Assembly (NCBI GenBank): GCA_018713215.1
Contig: DVFO01000039.1
Coordinates: forward strand, 1-8,018
Direction of reading: 5' to 3'
From: Enterenecus faecium
GTDB lineage: Bacteria > Bacillota > Clostridia > Oscillospirales > Oscillospiraceae
Length of the DNA stretch: 8,018 bases
Positions within the stretch are counted from its first letter, which is position 1. The number at the start of each line of letters is the position of its first letter. A program made the translations under genes and the position numbers. The notes beneath the pieces were generated by a model. It had not been told where the DNA came from and did not search any database. It saw only the letters and a program-made list of their open reading frames with translations. Below are positions 5,829 through 8,018 of this stretch, piece by piece.

Positions 5829-5899
5829 CTCTGCCGAGGGCTTTTGTCTATGCAATACAATCAGAACTTTTTGCTAGACGTTCGCTTGATTGACAGTCT

Positions 5900-5938
5900 A
5901 AAATTTCCCCGGCGTATTAGGATACGCCGGGGAAATTT
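5900..5938 (-). terminator. Rho-independent terminator of the foldase gene
   Basis: AAATTTCCCCGGCGTAT (5901-5917) and ATACGCCGGGGAAATTT (5922-5938) form a perfect 17-bp stem with a 4-nt loop. It begins 16 nt after the foldase stop codon and on the minus strand ends in TTTT. A further outer dyad, CTTGATT (5885-5891) with AATCAAG (5942-5948), flanks the hairpin. Between 5829 and 5900 I see no gene and no convincing promoter for tcdA. Confidence 0.88.
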
Positions 5939-5953
5939 GAAAATCAAGTGGAA

Positions 5954-7504
5954 TTAGTAGCCAAAGTACTTGGCACCGTCAGCCAGAGCGGTGGCATAGG
6001 CATCGCCGCCCAGCAGCTCGTCAGACCAGTCGGTCATGGCGTCGGTGGTGAGAGCGGAACGGACGGTCTGCTTCCAAGACTCCTCTTCCCACTCCTGGAA
6101 GTAGGTGATGTGGTAGCCGAAGTAGGCGGAGGTGGAATCGGGGTTGTCCTGGTGCTGGACCATGGTCACGTCACCCGTGGCACGCTCCTCCTCAAACAGC
6201 CAGCTGTTCCGGTCGTCGCTGAGAGTGCCGGACTTCACGCCGGTGGTCACACCGCCGTTGGAGGCAGTGGAGCTTGCGGAGTACTCCTCAGCCAGCTTGC
6301 CGAAGGCCTCAGCGGTCTTGTCGCTCTCCTCCCACTTGGCCATGACCTCTTCGGCCTTGGCCTTGGCGGCATCCCAGGCCTCCTGAGTGGGAGCCTCAGT
6401 GTTGCCGTCCTCGTCGGTGGTGGTCTCAGCCTTGATGAGAATGTCGCGGATGGTGGCGGGAGTGGTCTTGTCCTGGTAGCGGTCGTGGAAGATCACCACG
6501 TAGTAGCCGGCGTCGGTGTTCTCCACCACGGCGCCCTGGTCCTTCTCCAGCTCCAGCAGCTTGTCCTTGTAGATGCTGGACAGGGAGGAGGCGCCCACCA
6601 CAGTGGTGTGGTCAGCGGAGTTGCTGGGGGAGGTCTCAGAGATGAGCTTGGCCACATCGGTGCCCTCCTGGTAAGCGGCCAAGGCCTCGTCAGCCTTGGT
6701 CTTGGCGGCGGCCATGGCCTCCTCCTTCAGCTTGGAGATCTCGTCGTTGCTCAGGGTGTTGCCCTCGTCGTCGGTCTCCTCCACCTTGTCAGCCTTGAAG
6801 TAGAGGTAGGAGTACTTGAAGGTATCAGCGTCGTCCTTGTGCTCGTTGTAGTAATCCTCCAGGTCGGTCTCGGTGAAGGACTCCTTGGTGTCGGTGTAGA
6901 CGTCGTTGTAGTACTTGGTGGCCAGCAGAGAGCGGGCTTCCAGATCCTCATAGACGCTGGGGGTGATGTACTGACCATACATGGACTGGATGTAAGCCTT
7001 GTAGGAGACAGCAGAGGTCTTGGCAGCGCTCTTGGTGGAATCGATGCGCTCGTCCAGGTCCTCCTGAATGTCGGACTTGGAGTAACCGGCCTCCACAGCG
7101 GCGTCATACAGAGCCTTGTCGTTCTGAGCCTGGCTCAGAGCGGACTCCAGGAAGAAGTCGCGGTAGGTCTTGCCCTCTTCCTCATCATACATCTGCTCGT
7201 TGTCGGGGGTGTTGGGGTCCACGGCGCCGTAGTAGTAGGCGTACATGTAACGGATGTTATAATAATAGTAACCCAGCTCGGAGACGCTCACCTTGGTGTC
7301 ACCAATGGTGGCGGCAGTGGCACGGCGCTGGAAGAAGCCGGAGTTCCAAGTAATCAGGGCAGCTATCAGGATGGCCACCACAACACCGATGGCGGTGTAG
7401 GTGCGCACTTTACGCTTGTAGGCAGCTTGTTCGGAATAGGCTTTGGAGTTCTTGTCGGAAGGGGCAACGGTTTGGCGTTGCTTCTTCTCTCTGGATGCAC
7501 TCAT
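5954..7504 (-). CDS. Membrane-anchored PrsA/SurA-like foldase with two parvulin-type domains
   Basis: 516 aa. Expected to assist folding of secreted proteins outside the membrane as a peptidyl-prolyl isomerase or chaperone. A basic cytoplasmic head (KRKVR, 30-34) precedes a hydrophobic segment at about 38-52 (IGVVVAILIAALITW), so a type II anchor rather than a lipoprotein; no lipobox Cys is present. Residues about 65-225 look like a SurA_N-type helical chaperone region, starting with a Tyr-rich run at 79-92 (9 of 14 residues Tyr). A first parvulin-like repeat spans about 229-343 (FKYSYLYFKA to GYYVVIFHDRY). A second, clearer one spans about 350-470 (TIRDILIKAE, FGKLAEEYSAS, FGYHITYF). The first lacks the conserved His positions; the second has RDIL for RHIL but keeps GYH. 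The ATG at 7504 has GAGAGG upstream and gives MSASREKK. The frame stays open upstream only through promoter and terminator sequence, so longer starts were rejected. Single-gene unit with its own promoter and terminator. Confidence 0.82.
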   Translation of the reverse strand: MSASREKKQRQTVAPSDKNSKAYSEQAAYKRKVRTYTAIGVVVAILIAALITWNSGFFQRRATAATIGDTKVSVSELGYYYYNIRYMYAYYYGAVDPNTPDNEQMYDEEEGKTYRDFFLESALSQAQNDKALYDAAVEAGYSKSDIQEDLDERIDSTKSAAKTSAVSYKAYIQSMYGQYITPSVYEDLEARSLLATKYYNDVYTDTKESFTETDLEDYYNEHKDDADTFKYSYLYFKADKVEETDDEGNTLSNDEISKLKEEAMAAAKTKADEALAAYQEGTDVAKLISETSPSNSADHTTVVGASSLSSIYKDKLLELEKDQGAVVENTDAGYYVVIFHDRYQDKTTPATIRDILIKAETTTDEDGNTEAPTQEAWDAAKAKAEEVMAKWEESDKTAEAFGKLAEEYSASSTASNGGVTTGVKSGTLSDDRNSWLFEEERATGDVTMVQHQDNPDSTSAYFGYHITYFQEWEEESWKQTVRSALTTDAMTDWSDELLGGDAYATALADGAKYFGY

Positions 7505-7513
7505 GGTATCAAT

Positions 7514-7577
7514 CCTCTCAGTATTCAGTGGTATCCCCGGTGGGAAGAACGGCACACCACGTCTGAGAGATGTGCCG
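7514..7577 (-). promoter_or_regulatory. Structured 5' untranslated region of the foldase mRNA
   Basis: In the minus-strand transcript CGGCACA/TGTGCCG (7550-7556 with 7571-7577) forms a 7-bp hairpin with a 14-nt loop. The loop contains CTCTCAG (complement of 7563-7569), exactly complementary to CTGAGAG of the ribosome binding region (7515-7521). The two pairings share no arm bases, so the loop could pair with and mask the ribosome binding site. Seven bases is short enough to arise by chance. Confidence 0.35.
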
Positions 7578-7586
7578 AACGGGCAT

Positions 7587-7615
7587 ATTATACCACGTGG
7601 GGCTGGCGTATGCAA
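7587..7615 (-). promoter_or_regulatory. Near-consensus SigA promoter of the foldase gene
   Basis: On the minus strand TTGCAT (7610-7615), exactly 17-nt spacer, TATAAT (7587-7592), with TGG directly before the -10 (extended -10). The expected start site is near 7580, about 75 nt upstream of the ATG at 7504. Confidence 0.85.
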
Positions 7616-7641
7616 GAAAAAATCGGAAATTGTCACAAGGT

Positions 7642-7674
7642 AAAAAGGCGATGCAGATTCGCTCTGCATCGCCT
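7642..7674 (-). terminator. Intrinsic terminator upstream of the foldase promoter
   Basis: AGGCGATGCAGA (7646-7657) and TCTGCATCGCCT (7663-7674) form a perfect 12-bp stem with a 5-nt loop, followed on the minus strand by TTTTT. It lies about 220 nt after the DUF1292 stop codon and 27 nt before the foldase -35, so it insulates the foldase gene. Confidence 0.85.
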
Positions 7675-7714
7675 GAGTCATCAAAGGACCCCGCCATAGC
7701 CGTGCCACCCAATT

Positions 7715-7738
7715 AAAAACCTGCACGCAAATGCAGGT
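7715..7738 (-). terminator. First of two tandem terminator-like hairpins
   Basis: ACCTGCA/TGCAGGT (7719-7725 with 7732-7738), 6-nt loop, followed on the minus strand by a run of T. It starts immediately after the long stem at 7739-7830. The second terminator follows 40 nt later. Confidence 0.65.
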
Positions 7739-7830
7739 GGGTTGTCTCCATCTGGTTTCCTCACTTCCAACGTCCAAACACTCCAAAGAGGTCCGGGAGG
7801 CCTGCGATCCGCCAGATGAGGGGACATCCC
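7715..7830 (-). ncRNA. Candidate structured RNA between the DUF1292 gene and the foldase gene
   Basis: On the minus strand GGGATGTC/GACAACCC (7823-7830 with 7739-7746, 7 of 8 pairs) and CATCTGG/CCAGATG (7812-7818 with 7749-7755, 7 of 7) stack into one long-range stem of about 92 nt. The terminator hairpin at 7715-7738 follows with no gap. An alternative hairpin, ACATC/GATGT, uses part of the outer strand, so two folds are conceivable. A long stem plus terminator is the layout of a small RNA or riboswitch. No promoter was evident just upstream; it may be processed from, or extend, the DUF1292 transcript. No class was recognised: 6S RNA and T-box were considered without success. Confidence 0.35.
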
Positions 7831-7893
7831 GTTTAAAAGATGTGGGTTTTAAAAAGGTGGTCACGAGACAAGGCAGGGATTCATTACAAAAGG

Positions 7894-8018
7894 TTACTGG
7901 GCGTCCTCGTCGTCCTCGTTGAACAGCTGAGTCATAAACTGCTCGTAGACTTGGTCCAGCTCCTCCTGATCGTCAATGTCAGCCAGGATCTGCTCCCCGT
8001 TCTCCTCAGCCACGCGCA
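7894..8018 (-). CDS. DUF1292 (YrzB-like) small acidic protein, C-terminal part
   Basis: Partial gene: only the last 40 codons and the TAA lie in the window; the start is beyond the right edge. The visible tail begins RVAEENGEQILADIDD and ends FNEDDEDAQ, with EELDQVYEQFMTQLF between. It is highly acidic. The pattern of an acidic strand, then ADIDDQEELDQVYEQF, matches the C-terminus of DUF1292/YrzB proteins of Firmicutes, which are usually about 90-100 aa and often sit beside alaS, yrzL and ruvX (yrrK). The function of the family is unknown. The assignment rests on a short stretch, so it is moderate. Confidence 0.68.
   Translation of the reverse strand, partial: RVAEENGEQILADIDDQEELDQVYEQFMTQLFNEDDEDAQ

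Noticed and set aside
5498..5860. Minus-strand open frame covering the hairpin array and the start of tcdA
   Set aside because: It consists of the palindromic array read through into tcdA in a different frame, with no ribosome binding site or protein-like composition.
5948..7699. Long plus-strand open frame opposite the foldase gene
   Set aside because: The Gly/Val/Leu-rich translation mirrors acidic and Ala-rich codons of the foldase; it has no ribosome binding site and runs through the terminator and promoter of the real gene.
7505..7864. N-terminal extension of the foldase to an upstream ATG
   Set aside because: It would cover a near-consensus promoter, a perfect intrinsic terminator and the structured region. 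The inner ATG yields a normal basic head plus membrane anchor.
7642..7893. T-box riboswitch controlling the foldase
   Set aside because: Only a partial match to the T-box core (ACGG instead of ACCG), no AGTA/GAA stem I motifs, weak 3' pairing, and the downstream gene is not an amino-acid or aminoacyl-tRNA gene.

Overview
The window looks like chromosomal DNA of a GC-rich, anaerobic gut-type Clostridium relative (Oscillospiraceae/Ruminococcaceae-like). That placement is an inference from the mix of genes: a Firmicutes-style pur operon, a B. subtilis-type PurF carrying Fe-S cysteines, a DUF1292 (YrzB-like) protein, a membrane-anchored PrsA/SurA-type foldase, AAGGAGG-type ribosome binding sites and consensus SigA promoters. 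No mobile-element gene, tRNA, rRNA or CRISPR array was found. All genes except one lie on the minus strand.

Left part (1-3178): a purine biosynthesis operon read right to left, purE-purC-purF-purM, with purM cut by the window edge. Gaps between the genes are 5-37 nt, so they are probably co-transcribed. A promoter near 3088-3117 is followed by a leader of about 170 nt with a long imperfect stem and then a 15-bp hairpin plus T-run shortly before the purE ribosome binding site, which suggests transcription attenuation. The standout is purF. Its amidophosphoribosyltransferase half and its four Fe-S cysteines are intact, but the glutaminase half has lost the N-terminal nucleophile Cys (MGGFFG instead of CG-x-FG), the Arg of the RYST motif and the Asn of the HNG motif. 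As encoded it should not hydrolyse glutamine, so the ammonia source for the first step of purine synthesis is an open question.

Middle part (3179-5645): a lone glycosyltransferase (minus) and a PAP2-family lipid phosphatase (plus) are divergently transcribed. Their promoters overlap, and a perfect 18-bp dyad contains the -35 box of one and covers the expected start site of the other. The PAP2 gene runs tail-to-tail, with a 26-bp overlap, into tcdA, a ThiF-fold tRNA modification enzyme.

Right part (5646-8018): upstream of tcdA there is a gene-free stretch of about 300 bp filled with four closely packed inverted repeats and then a strong terminator. Next is a 516-residue membrane-anchored peptidyl-prolyl isomerase-like protein with two tandem parvulin-type domains, driven by a near-consensus promoter. 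Between it and the 3' end of a DUF1292 gene at the right edge lies about 390 bp with a 92-nt long-range stem, two intrinsic terminators and a weak T-box-like sequence. This is a candidate structured RNA of unknown class.

Working picture: housekeeping metabolism (purines), envelope biology (glycosyltransferase, PAP2 phosphatase, foldase) and tRNA modification, separated by unusually structure-rich intergenic regions. No clearly new multi-gene system is visible. The best leads are the glutaminase-dead PurF and the structured intergenic RNAs.
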